A stretch of 15,929 bases of DNA from Veillonella sp. (lineage in GTDB: Bacteria > Bacillota > Negativicutes > Veillonellales > Veillonellaceae): positions 1-15,929 of the forward strand of contig NZ_SVCB01000132.1 of the NCBI RefSeq assembly GCF_015058545.1, written 5' to 3'. A program made the translations under genes and the position numbers. The first letter of the stretch is position 1. Every line of letters starts with the position of its first letter. The notes under the pieces are model-generated. The model saw only the letters and a program-made list of their open reading frames with translations. It was not told the DNA's origin and ran no database searches. This document shows, piece after piece, positions 1 to 5,601 of this stretch.

Positions 1-652
1 CACCGGCGGCTGCTATTTCCAGGGCTTTCTTTGCTATAATCTGGCCTTTTACCTCTGAAAAATCAGAAAGTCGCTGACGCAACTGAGTACCTTGGGTGGC
101 GGGCTTGGCCATAATCTCCGGAATTTTCCCAAGGACCATAGCCACCAAATCTTTAAGACTCGATGCTACCACTACATCACCACCGAAACCATGCTTCATT
201 TCGGTACCATTATCCGGCGCCGTATATAGTTTTTGTATATTTTGTTCTCTCGCACCAAGAGCCAATGCCAAAGCACCGGTCGTCCCTTTTAAATGCCCTT
301 CTAACGATAATTCCCCAATAAATATCGCATTTTCAGCCAAATCCTCTCTTTTGGCGGTATTAAGCGGAATTGCCTCCGAAGCCAATAGGACGCCCATAGC
401 GATGGCTAAATCGAGGCCTGAGCCGTCTTTACGAATATCCGCCGGCGCTAAATTAATGACAATCCGTTTCATGGGAAATTCGAAACCTGCATTGCGAATC
501 GCCGCACGAACCCGTTCTTTGGCCTCTCTTACGGCGGCCGTAGGCAAACCTACTATTTCAAAGCAAGGCAGCCCCCTCGCTATATCAACTTCAACGGTCA
601 CCACTTTAGCAACCAGACCATATAGAACTATTCCTTTAGTTTTTGCATACAT
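1..652 (-). CDS. comM: ComM-like Mg-chelatase-fold AAA+ helicase, N-terminal part (3' end cut by window)
   Basis: About 217 codons are visible, beginning MYAKTKGIVLYGLVAKVVTV and running through residues typical of the ComM/YifB N-terminal domain: VDIARGLPCFEIVGLP (about 23-38), VREAKERVRAAIRNAGF (41-57) and INLAPADIRKDGSGLDLAIA (65-84). The Walker A motif should follow just past the end, since the fragment stops in the conserved stretch leading to it (VKGQIIAKKALEIAAAG). In the family, ComM is a hexameric helicase that promotes branch migration during integration of transforming DNA. The ATG at 650-652 is chosen because AGGGGA at 662-667 sits 9 nt upstream. The spacing to yraN (168 bp) is filled by a tandem repeat whose last degenerate copy provides this ribosome binding site. 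Family assignment is secure; natural competence in this organism is only an inference. Confidence 0.93.
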   Translation of the reverse strand, partial: MYAKTKGIVLYGLVAKVVTVEVDIARGLPCFEIVGLPTAAVREAKERVRAAIRNAGFEFPMKRIVINLAPADIRKDGSGLDLAIAMGVLLASEAIPLNTAKREDLAENAIFIGELSLEGHLKGTTGALALALGAREQNIQKLYTAPDNGTEMKHGFGGDVVVASSLKDLVAMVLGKIPEIMAKPATQGTQLRQRLSDFSEVKGQIIAKKALEIAAAG

Positions 653-660
653 ACGCCAAC

Positions 661-794
661 ATCCCCTATAAACACCGACATTCCCTATAAATCCCCCGAT
701 TATTCCCTATAAATCCCCCGATTATTCCCTATAAATACCCCGATTATTCCCTATAAATACCCAATTATTCCCTATAAATTCTTTGGTTATTCCC
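661..794 (-). repeat. 22-bp tandem repeat with regular G-runs upstream of comM
   Basis: Complete 22-bp units run 680-701, 702-723, 724-745, 746-766 (one base short) and 767-788 (diverged at its end), with partial copies at 661-679 and 789-794. On the coding (minus) strand a unit reads AATCGGGG, then G or T, then ATTTATAGGGAAT. Runs of three to five G recur every 7-8 nt: plus-strand C-runs at 683-685, 693-697, 705-707, 715-719 and 727-729 are separated by exactly 7 nt, and further runs at 738-741, 749-751, 760-762 and 770-772 by 7 or 8. This meets the G3+N1-7 quadruplex rule on the strand that would be the comM 5' untranslated region. The repeat lies wholly between the yraN stop and the comM start. 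Confidence 0.9.
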
Positions 795-820
795 ATTGAT
801 TCAGTAAATAAGTCTCTTAT

Positions 821-1177
821 TCAACAAAAGCAGCCTTTTAAATGGCGGATTTGGAATTGATCATTATGAAATACATAGACTTCAATAACATCAAAACGAA
901 CCGGTATATCCCCACTACTGTACTGCTCTAAATAGAGTTCGGTACTGCGACGAATATGATTTTGCTTTAATTGTGTAACGGCCTCGCAGGGAAGGCCGAA
1001 CTTCTTACTGCGCCGCGTTTTTACTTCTATGACTATCAAAATTCCCTCTTTTTTGGCAATAATGTCTAACTCACCGTAACGAGTCCGCACATTACGGGCC
1101 ACTAATTCATATTCATTAGAGCATAAATATTCACATGCTTTTAATTCACCATACTGTCCCAATTCTCTGTTAGTCAA
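821..1177 (-). CDS. yraN: YraN/UPF0102 family nuclease-like protein
   Basis: This encodes a 118-residue protein matching UPF0102: NRELGQYGE at the N-terminus (3-11), RTRYGELDIIA (31-41), then ILIVIEVKTRR (46-56) and RFDVIEV (94-100). D38 together with E51-V-K53 forms the D...ExK pattern of the restriction-endonuclease-like fold; the family's cellular role is not settled. I place the start at the TTG at 1175-1177. A strong Shine-Dalgarno GGGGAGG (1187-1193) lies 9 nt upstream of it, and the resulting N-terminus is the family's usual one. The upstream ATG at 1195 overlaps that site and has none of its own, so the 124-residue version is unlikely. The gene follows rnhB in conserved order but is separated from it by an intrinsic terminator and about 318 bp. 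A small A/T-rich inverted repeat, AATAAG-TCT-CTTATT (807-821), ends in the stop codon and is a weak terminator at best. Confidence 0.9.
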   Translation of the reverse strand: MTNRELGQYGELKACEYLCSNEYELVARNVRTRYGELDIIAKKEGILIVIEVKTRRSKKFGLPCEAVTQLKQNHIRRSTELYLEQYSSGDIPVRFDVIEVYVFHNDQFQIRHLKGCFC

Positions 1178-1456
1178 AAATAACAGCCTCCCCATATATA
1201 TAAAGCAATGTCCATATGCTGCTGTTTATGGATTCGCTTTGCTCAAAGCATCAATAGTATCTGCTTATTACCTTATCAGTTATTGAAAGAACTGTAAATC
1301 CTTGTACTTCAAACACCTCATAGGAATCGGGTTTTCACAACAGCATAGCTCTTGACAAAAATACAGTTAATCGTTCTAATAAAACAGGAATATTTATGCA
1401 TTTTCGAATAGTAATCATTCATCTATAACACAACTAAAGTTATACATAGAGAATGC
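1178..1456. other. rnhB-yraN intergenic region with inverted repeats, possible yraN leader
   Basis: No protein-coding gene is visible in this AT-rich stretch. On the minus strand an 11-nt arm at 1337-1347 can pair with 1215-1225 (one G-U pair, no mismatch). It encloses a GATTC/GAATC pair (1324-1328 with 1231-1235), a hairpin CAGTT/AACTG (1277-1281 with 1290-1294) and a short palindrome GCTTTGCTCAAAGC (1236-1249). The outer wobble is a C-A mismatch on the plus strand, which mildly favours a minus-strand RNA. I could not identify a convincing minus-strand promoter for yraN. Part of the outer arm lies in a 19-mer that resembles the Streptococcus pyogenes type II-A CRISPR repeat. A folded leader is only a hypothesis. 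Confidence 0.35.
1352..1380 (+). promoter_or_regulatory. Possible sigma70-type promoter on the plus strand
   Basis: A perfect -35 TTGACA (1352-1357) is followed by a 17-bp spacer and TCTAAT (1375-1380), five of six to the -10 consensus. It points against all genes in the window. A transcript starting near 1387 would reach the rnhB terminator hairpin at 1459-1482, which also has TTTT on its plus-strand side, giving an RNA of about 95-100 nt. AT-rich spacers produce such matches by chance, so activity is uncertain. Confidence 0.35.
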
Positions 1457-1482
1457 AAAAAACCGGCCATAGGACCGGTTTT
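1457..1482 (-). terminator. Intrinsic terminator after rnhB
   Basis: An 8-bp stem AAAACCGG (1459-1466) / CCGGTTTT (1475-1482) continues as CC/GG around an ATA loop with a single bulged base. On the minus strand it runs into six T residues (1457-1462). It lies 14 bp beyond the rnhB stop. The other side also carries four T residues, so it could stop plus-strand transcription too. Confidence 0.85.
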
Positions 1483-1495
1483 CCAAAATAGGATT

Positions 1496-2305
1496 CTATT
1501 TACTTTTTGACGGATATTCAAAGCCCACCATGCTTTTAATGGGTTCAAAGCTTTTGCGGTGCAGCGGTGTTATCCCCTGCAATTCCAAGGCTTCTTTATG
1601 GAGCGGCGTAAAATACCCCTTATGGATGGCAAAACCATAGCCCGGATATTCATCCTCCAAGGATTCCATATAACGATCGCGCGTTACTTTCGCCACAATT
1701 GAGGCGGCCGCAATGGAAGCACTTTTAGAATCGCCCTTAACGAGTGATTCTACCGGCACAGCCAGGTCCGGCAAAGGCATAGCATCAACCAGTACGGCTT
1801 TCGCCGGTACCTTTAAGGTATTAATTGCTTCATACATAGCCATCTGCGTAGCCCGATAAATATTGAGCTCATCAATTTTTTCAGGACCGTAGGAAATGCA
1901 ACTAACCGCTACGGCTTGGCGCATAATTTCATCATAAATAAGCTCCCGTTTATGCGGTGCAATTTTTTTAGAATCATTAAGGCCTTCGATTTGAGCATTT
2001 GGCGGCAAAATAACAGCCGCCACCGTAACCGGCCCCGCAATGGGACCGCGACCAACTTCATCAACGCCGGCCACTTCAAAAATACCTTCTTCATAGAAGC
2101 TGTTTTCATACGTATAAAGGGCATTCAAACGTTGAAATTCCGCTAATTGTTTCTTCTGGCGCATCACGTAAGCAGCGGCCAACTTACGAACCGAAGTTCG
2201 GGAATCTTCCTGAGCCCACAAGAGCACATCAAACTCAAATTGAGTGGTTTCCAAAAGGGTTTTAATTTCTTTTACCGTTAGGGCATCAAATTCATTCTTC
2301 GTCAT
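1496..2305 (-). CDS. rnhB: Ribonuclease HII
   Basis: RNase HII cleaves the RNA strand of RNA-DNA hybrids and incises at single ribonucleotides in DNA. At 269 residues it is the longer Firmicute form, with an N-terminal helical extension of about 75 residues before the catalytic domain, as in Bacillus subtilis RnhB. The catalytic DEDD set is intact: VDEVGRGPIAGPV (81-93; D82, E83), D174 in LVDAM and D192 in KGDSKS, with the following SIAAASIVAKVTRD block (197-210). The C-terminal GYFTPLHKEAL and LHRKSF blocks are present. The ATG overlaps the end of rbgA by 14 nt, with AGAGGA about 11 nt upstream inside that gene, so the two are probably translationally coupled. An intrinsic terminator follows. 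Confidence 0.97.
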   Translation of the reverse strand: MTKNEFDALTVKEIKTLLETTQFEFDVLLWAQEDSRTSVRKLAAAYVMRQKKQLAEFQRLNALYTYENSFYEEGIFEVAGVDEVGRGPIAGPVTVAAVILPPNAQIEGLNDSKKIAPHKRELIYDEIMRQAVAVSCISYGPEKIDELNIYRATQMAMYEAINTLKVPAKAVLVDAMPLPDLAVPVESLVKGDSKSASIAAASIVAKVTRDRYMESLEDEYPGYGFAIHKGYFTPLHKEALELQGITPLHRKSFEPIKSMVGFEYPSKSK

Positions 2306-3212
2306 GCTTAGTTTCGTCCTCTGCAGTTAACGGTTCTTCATTGACGCTATCCAATGTTAAATTACCAAGCTTCTGATTGCGATAATCGGTGAGCACAATG
2401 CGTCGTGCCTTGTCTAAATCGACGATACCGCCACTTACTAAACAACCACGACGACGGCCGATATTTTCTAATAATGTATCGGCATCGCCTAATTCTTCCG
2501 GCTTTAATTTATAGCGTTCCGCTAATAAACCGGGCTGCGCTTCATTAACTTGGTTAAGTAATTGTTTCATTACCGATTCAAGATCATACACATCATCTGA
2601 AATGGCGCCGGTCATAGCAAGACGAGCGGCGGCACGCTGGTCTTCCAGTTTAGGCCACAATACGCCCGGCGTATCGAGAAGTTCCAAATCCTTACCGATT
2701 TTAACCCATTGTTGACCTCTGGTATGCCCCGGCTTATCAGCGGTACGCGTAGCAGCGGCACCGGCCAATTTATTAATCAGCGTAGACTTCCCTACATTCG
2801 GGATACCAAGAATGATGGTACGCACGGAACGGCTGCGAATCCCTTTATTCTTCCATTTGTCGATAATCGGCTGGGCCAAACGTTCAACAGCTTTAACTAA
2901 CTGTTTATTCCCCTTACCGGTTTTGGAATCAATCGCCAACACGGTAGCCCCTTGGCTTTCGAAATAAGCAACCCATTCCTTAGTCGCTTGCGGATTAGCC
3001 AAATCGGACTTATTCAACACGACGATATGCGGTTTTTGACCCACTACTTCACTGATTACGGGATTGGCACTACTGCGCGGAATACGAGCATCCAACAACT
3101 CGATGACAACGTCTACTTTTTTGACATATTCCTTTATCATGCGGGTAGCTTTCGCCATATGCCCCGGGAACCAATGTACGACCGGAAATATATCCTGCTT
3201 TGTATCTGCCAT
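2292..3212 (-). CDS. rbgA: RbgA/YlqF ribosome-assembly GTPase
   Basis: This 306-residue protein has the circularly permuted GTPase order: G4 NKSD (67-70) comes before G1 GIPNVGKS (136-143) and G3 DTPG (180-183). The N-terminal HWFPGHMAKA block (13-22) is typical of RbgA, as is the helical C-terminal domain. RbgA binds 50S precursors and is needed for late large-subunit maturation. The last 15 residues are an acidic tail (EEPLTAEDETKHDEE). The start is firm: the optimal Shine-Dalgarno AAAGGAGG (3220-3227) lies 7 nt before the ATG. It follows the rplS terminator, so it has its own promoter somewhere in 3237-3500, and it overlaps rnhB by 14 nt. The signal peptidase gene lepB, which lies between rplS and ylqF in many Firmicutes, is absent here. 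Confidence 0.97.
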   Translation of the reverse strand: MADTKQDIFPVVHWFPGHMAKATRMIKEYVKKVDVVIELLDARIPRSSANPVISEVVGQKPHIVVLNKSDLANPQATKEWVAYFESQGATVLAIDSKTGKGNKQLVKAVERLAQPIIDKWKNKGIRSRSVRTIILGIPNVGKSTLINKLAGAAATRTADKPGHTRGQQWVKIGKDLELLDTPGVLWPKLEDQRAAARLAMTGAISDDVYDLESVMKQLLNQVNEAQPGLLAERYKLKPEELGDADTLLENIGRRRGCLVSGGIVDLDKARRIVLTDYRNQKLGNLTLDSVNEEPLTAEDETKHDEE

Positions 3213-3227
3213 AGTATCGCCTCCTTT

Positions 3228-3500
3228 AAGCTTAATCGTTCATCTTTAACTGATTTTTATACGAGTATCTTTATGCCACTGTAAAAAATAATAAAAATAT
3301 TCGCACCTTATATATTCCCTCAGATTATATATACTTACATATAATGTAGCACACATGTATAATAATCAAAATACTTTTAATTTATGCAATTCGTGTAATT
3401 TAATGAAGTGCTTAGTGATTGCTTACTAACTGTTTACTAACCGCTAACTAATTGTTCACTCATCACTCGCTAATTTTTCACTAACTATATTATAACATGC
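3228..3500. other. rplS-rbgA intergenic region, probable rbgA promoter zone
   Basis: This gap is strongly AT-rich and contains no gene. The part near rbgA has several -10-like elements on the minus strand, including a perfect TATAAT in ATATATAATCTG around 3322-3333 and the pair TTGATT-17-CATTAT just upstream. None has a clearly good -35 box, so no single promoter is called. The part near rplS holds an 11-bp-period degenerate array, listed separately. Confidence 0.4.
3399..3486 (-). repeat. Degenerate 11-bp tandem array upstream of rbgA
   Basis: Read on the minus strand from 3486, the sequence splits without gaps into eight 11-mers: AGTTAGTGAAA, AATTAGCGAGT, GATGAGTGAAC, AATTAGTTAGC, GGTTAGTAAAC, AGTTAGTAAGC, AATCACTAAGC and ACTTCATTAAA. 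The core consensus is about RRTTAGTRARC. The first six or seven copies are convincing and the last is marginal. The period is close to one DNA helical turn. The array starts 15 bp beyond the rplS terminator. The 10-mer AGTTAGTAAG also occurs in the recO-glyQ gap at 8648-8657. Confidence 0.6.
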
Positions 3501-3536
3501 AAAAAATAAAGGGCTGCCAACGGCAACCCTTTATTT
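3501..3536 (-). terminator. Intrinsic terminator after rplS
   Basis: Arms at 3522-3536 and 3504-3518 form a 15-bp stem with one G-U pair and a 3-nt loop. On the minus strand it leads into a T-run (3501-3506) and begins 7 bp after the rplS stop. It is a near-ideal intrinsic terminator, separating rplS from the rbgA unit. Confidence 0.95.
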
Positions 3537-3542
3537 GTGAAA

Positions 3543-3884
3543 TTAGCGTTTTTCGCGAATACGCGCAGCTTTACCAGTGAGACTACGTAAGTAGTACAAC
3601 TTAGCACGACGAACAACACCACGACGCATAACTTCGATTTTAGCCAAACGTGGGCTGTGAAGTGGGAATGTACGTTCTACACCCACACCGGAAGCAATAC
3701 GACGAACAGTGAATGTTTCACGAACGCTACCGCCCTGGCGGTTGATTACCAAACCTTCAAAGATCTGGATACGTTCACGAGTACCTTCGACAACTTTTAC
3801 GTGTACACGAACGGTGTCGCCGGCGCGGAATGCAGGAATGTCTGCACGAAGCTGTTCTTGCTCAATTACGTTAATAATGTTCAC
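3543..3884 (-). CDS. rplS: 50S ribosomal protein L19
   Basis: This 113-residue protein matches L19 throughout: EQEQLRADIPAFRAGDTVRV (8-27), VVEGTRERIQIFEG (32-45), VERTFPLHSPR (69-79) and YYLRSLTGKAARIR (97-110). L19 sits at the 30S/50S interface and contributes to an intersubunit bridge. It starts with GTG (3882-3884), preceded by AAGGAGG with a 7-nt A-rich spacer; no in-frame ATG is available. Usually rplS ends an rpsP-rimM-trmD operon; here the gene upstream is a transporter, and rplS has its own promoter and terminator, so it appears to be a single-gene unit. Confidence 0.98.
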   Translation of the reverse strand: MNIINVIEQEQLRADIPAFRAGDTVRVHVKVVEGTRERIQIFEGLVINRQGGSVRETFTVRRIASGVGVERTFPLHSPRLAKIEVMRRGVVRRAKLYYLRSLTGKAARIREKR

Positions 3885-3913
3885 TTTTTTTCCTCCTTAT
3901 TGTAGACATTCTT

Positions 3914-3930
3914 ACCCATACCTCATAGGC
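3914..3930 (-). promoter_or_regulatory. Hairpin in the rplS leader
   Basis: The 5' untranslated region predicted from the promoter is about 65 nt. It contains GCCTAT-GAGGT-ATGGGT, a 6-bp hairpin with two G-U pairs and a 5-nt loop, ending about 20 nt before the Shine-Dalgarno site. Short hairpin leaders bound by L19 itself are known in Firmicutes. This could be one, but I cannot match it to a specific model from memory. Confidence 0.3.
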
Positions 3931-3957
3931 AGCGGACTATCTCAAAATAACAGTACT

Positions 3958-3987
3958 ATAATATCACATACTAACTATATATAGCAA
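3958..3987 (-). promoter_or_regulatory. rplS: rplS promoter
   Basis: On the minus strand, -35 TTGCTA (3982-3987) is followed by an 18-bp spacer and -10 TATTAT (3958-3963), preceded by TGTGA. The expected start is near 3951, giving a leader of about 65 nt. It is the best promoter match between the transporter stop and rplS. Confidence 0.65.
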
Positions 3988-4070
3988 GTCTATTTTTGTA
4001 AAATTTTTACTACGGCCAACTATTTCCATCAGCCCTATATTTTCGCTACTTACGAATGACTTCAGCCTAA

Positions 4071-5474
4071 TTAAAGTATACCGAATAGTTTCATACCCAA
4101 TACACCGCCCCAGAAGTGAATTAAAAAACTCACAACCGAGATAGCCAAGCCAACGCGCCACCACGTACCTTGCGGTACATAACCGGCACCGAAGAAAATC
4201 GGCGTTACGCCGGAACTATAATGCGTTAACGTACAGCCCGGACTGTTCATCAACCCGAATAACAGAATGGTGAACGGTATCGGTGCCCCCATGGCGACCA
4301 AGATAGCCGCAAAAGCCGAGAACAAAGCGGTAATACGAGCGGTGCCGCTGGCAAAGAAATATTGGGAATACACAAAGGCCGCCGATACAAAGAAAGAGGC
4401 CCAGAACCAGTCATACCCTTTTAGGAAGTTACTTACGAAATCCGCAAAAACGGCAACAACACCTAACTTACCAAGGAGTCCGGCCATACCGACAAGGGTA
4501 CCCATCCAGATGAGTATATCCCACGCGGTTTTTTCACCTAATATATCATCCCACGTTAATGAACCTGTAACAACACAGGCGAGCACGCCGATTAAAGCGA
4601 CTGCCGTAGGATGCAATTTAGTCCAGATAGCCGTAGCCCATAAAATGATACAAGCCACAAAAATCAAAGCCACATAAATCTCACTTTTGGTGATAGGTCC
4701 TAACTTATCCAACTCTTTTTGCGCCATCGCCGGTGCTTCCGGTGTCTCCTTAATTTCCGGTGGATAGATTTTATAAATGAACCACGGCATTAAAATCATA
4801 CAAATCACACCGGGAATCACGCCCGCTTGAAACCATTCCCACCAGGAAATATCATAACCGAACAATTTGGCCCCTAAGGAGGTAATCAATAAGTTACCGC
4901 TACAAGCAGTCAAAAAGATGGTAACGGTAATCGTATTAATGGTGTGAGCCGTAGTCATCAAAAAGGCACCGATTTTGCGGGACGAGCTGTCGTGTGGATT
5001 GGATCCGAAGGACAGTGAAACATTTTGCACAATCGGGAAAATAATCCCGCCCCCACGGGCTGTATTAGACGGCGTTGCCGGCGATATAATCAAATCTGCA
5101 CAGGCTAACGCATAGGATAGCTTTAACGAACTGGTACCGAATAAGTGAATTAAGGTGTACGCAATTCGCTTACCAAGGCCGGAATTAATGATACCGCGGG
5201 AGAAAAACACAGCTGCCACGATGAGCCATACATTAGCTTCCGCATAACCACCCAAAGCCTGTACCATCGTGATAGATTTAGTCGCTACGGCAGCAACGAC
5301 GCCGAAAATAGCCATAATGCCCGTAGGCCATGGGCGCAAAATAAAGCCTGCAATGGTGGCTATAAAAATAGCCAACAATTGCCAACCTTCCGGCTTAATG
5401 GCCTCGGTGTGAGGCAAAAACCAAATAACAAGGCCTACCAAAACGGTTAAGGCCGCTCGCGTAAAAGTATTCAT
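4071..5474 (-). CDS. DASS-family anion:sodium symporter (CitT/TtdT/malate-translocator type)
   Basis: This is a 467-residue, very hydrophobic inner-membrane protein with around a dozen membrane segments. It resembles the divalent anion:Na+ symporter family, which moves di- and tricarboxylates such as succinate, malate, tartrate or citrate. The first signature is clear: SPATPSNTARGGGIIFPI (131-148), with the SNT motif (136-138) that shapes the Na+/substrate site. The second repeat has ASGTARITALF (375-385), where SGT replaces SNT, followed by the TLTHYSSGVTPI block (415-426). A cytoplasmic loop rich in E, K and P lies at about 237-262. The Shine-Dalgarno GGGGA lies 7 nt before the ATG. No intrinsic terminator is evident before rplS. 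The substrate cannot be told from sequence; a dicarboxylate would suit a lactate/organic-acid-using Negativicute, but that is a guess. Confidence 0.88.
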   Translation of the reverse strand: MNTFTRAALTVLVGLVIWFLPHTEAIKPEGWQLLAIFIATIAGFILRPWPTGIMAIFGVVAAVATKSITMVQALGGYAEANVWLIVAAVFFSRGIINSGLGKRIAYTLIHLFGTSSLKLSYALACADLIISPATPSNTARGGGIIFPIVQNVSLSFGSNPHDSSSRKIGAFLMTTAHTINTITVTIFLTACSGNLLITSLGAKLFGYDISWWEWFQAGVIPGVICMILMPWFIYKIYPPEIKETPEAPAMAQKELDKLGPITKSEIYVALIFVACIILWATAIWTKLHPTAVALIGVLACVVTGSLTWDDILGEKTAWDILIWMGTLVGMAGLLGKLGVVAVFADFVSNFLKGYDWFWASFFVSAAFVYSQYFFASGTARITALFSAFAAILVAMGAPIPFTILLFGLMNSPGCTLTHYSSGVTPIFFGAGYVPQGTWWRVGLAISVVSFLIHFWGGVLGMKLFGIL

Positions 5475-5493
5475 ATTAACATCCCCAAATCAT

Positions 5494-5601
5494 ATAAATC
5501 TGCTCTCTCTTTCAGATTTATTCTAAATTTTTTAAGTACTTATATTTTGTTTTGAAAGTGTTCAATTTGATATTGTAATTTAGTTTTATTTTAAAGTACT
5601 T
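5494..5601 (-). promoter_or_regulatory. Palindrome-rich control region of the DASS transporter
   Basis: A perfect 9-bp inverted repeat, ATAAATCTG (5494-5502) and CAGATTTAT (5513-5521) with a 10-nt pyrimidine loop, sits just upstream of the transporter ribosome binding site. The self-complementary octamer AAGTACTT occurs at 5534-5541 and again at 5594-5601, inside the last codons of glyS, in similar flanks. Between them lies a weak promoter candidate, TTGAAC (5560-5565), 15-bp spacer, TATAAG (5539-5544), whose -10 overlaps one octamer. The layout suggests regulated expression; no regulator is encoded nearby. Confidence 0.4.

Noticed and set aside
96..671. Plus-strand open frame of 191 codons
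   Set aside because: It lies opposite comM, whose minus-strand translation matches the family along its whole length; the plus frame has no recognisable domain or ribosome binding site.
661..794. CRISPR array
   Set aside because: The 22-bp units are directly contiguous with no unique spacers, so this is a simple tandem repeat.
1177..1195. ATG at 1195 as the yraN start
   Set aside because: It has no upstream ribosome binding site and overlaps the GGGGAGG that serves the TTG at 1177; the TTG start also gives the usual family N-terminus.
1396..1428. Ten-codon plus-strand reading frame (MHFRIVIIHL) after the possible plus-strand promoter
   Set aside because: The predicted transcription start falls within its only Shine-Dalgarno-like sequence, so efficient translation is unlikely; there is no other support.
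3228..3398. A definite rbgA promoter
   Set aside because: Several TATAAT-like boxes occur in the AT-rich gap but none is paired with a good -35 at 16-18 bp, so a single call would be arbitrary.
4010..4070. Intrinsic terminator after the DASS gene
   Set aside because: Only weak A/T-rich complementarity is present and no G-C stem with a T-run follows the stop on the minus strand.
4267..4677. Plus-strand open frame of 136 codons inside the transporter gene
   Set aside because: It is the antisense shadow of a hydrophobic membrane protein; it has no initiation signals and no family resemblance.
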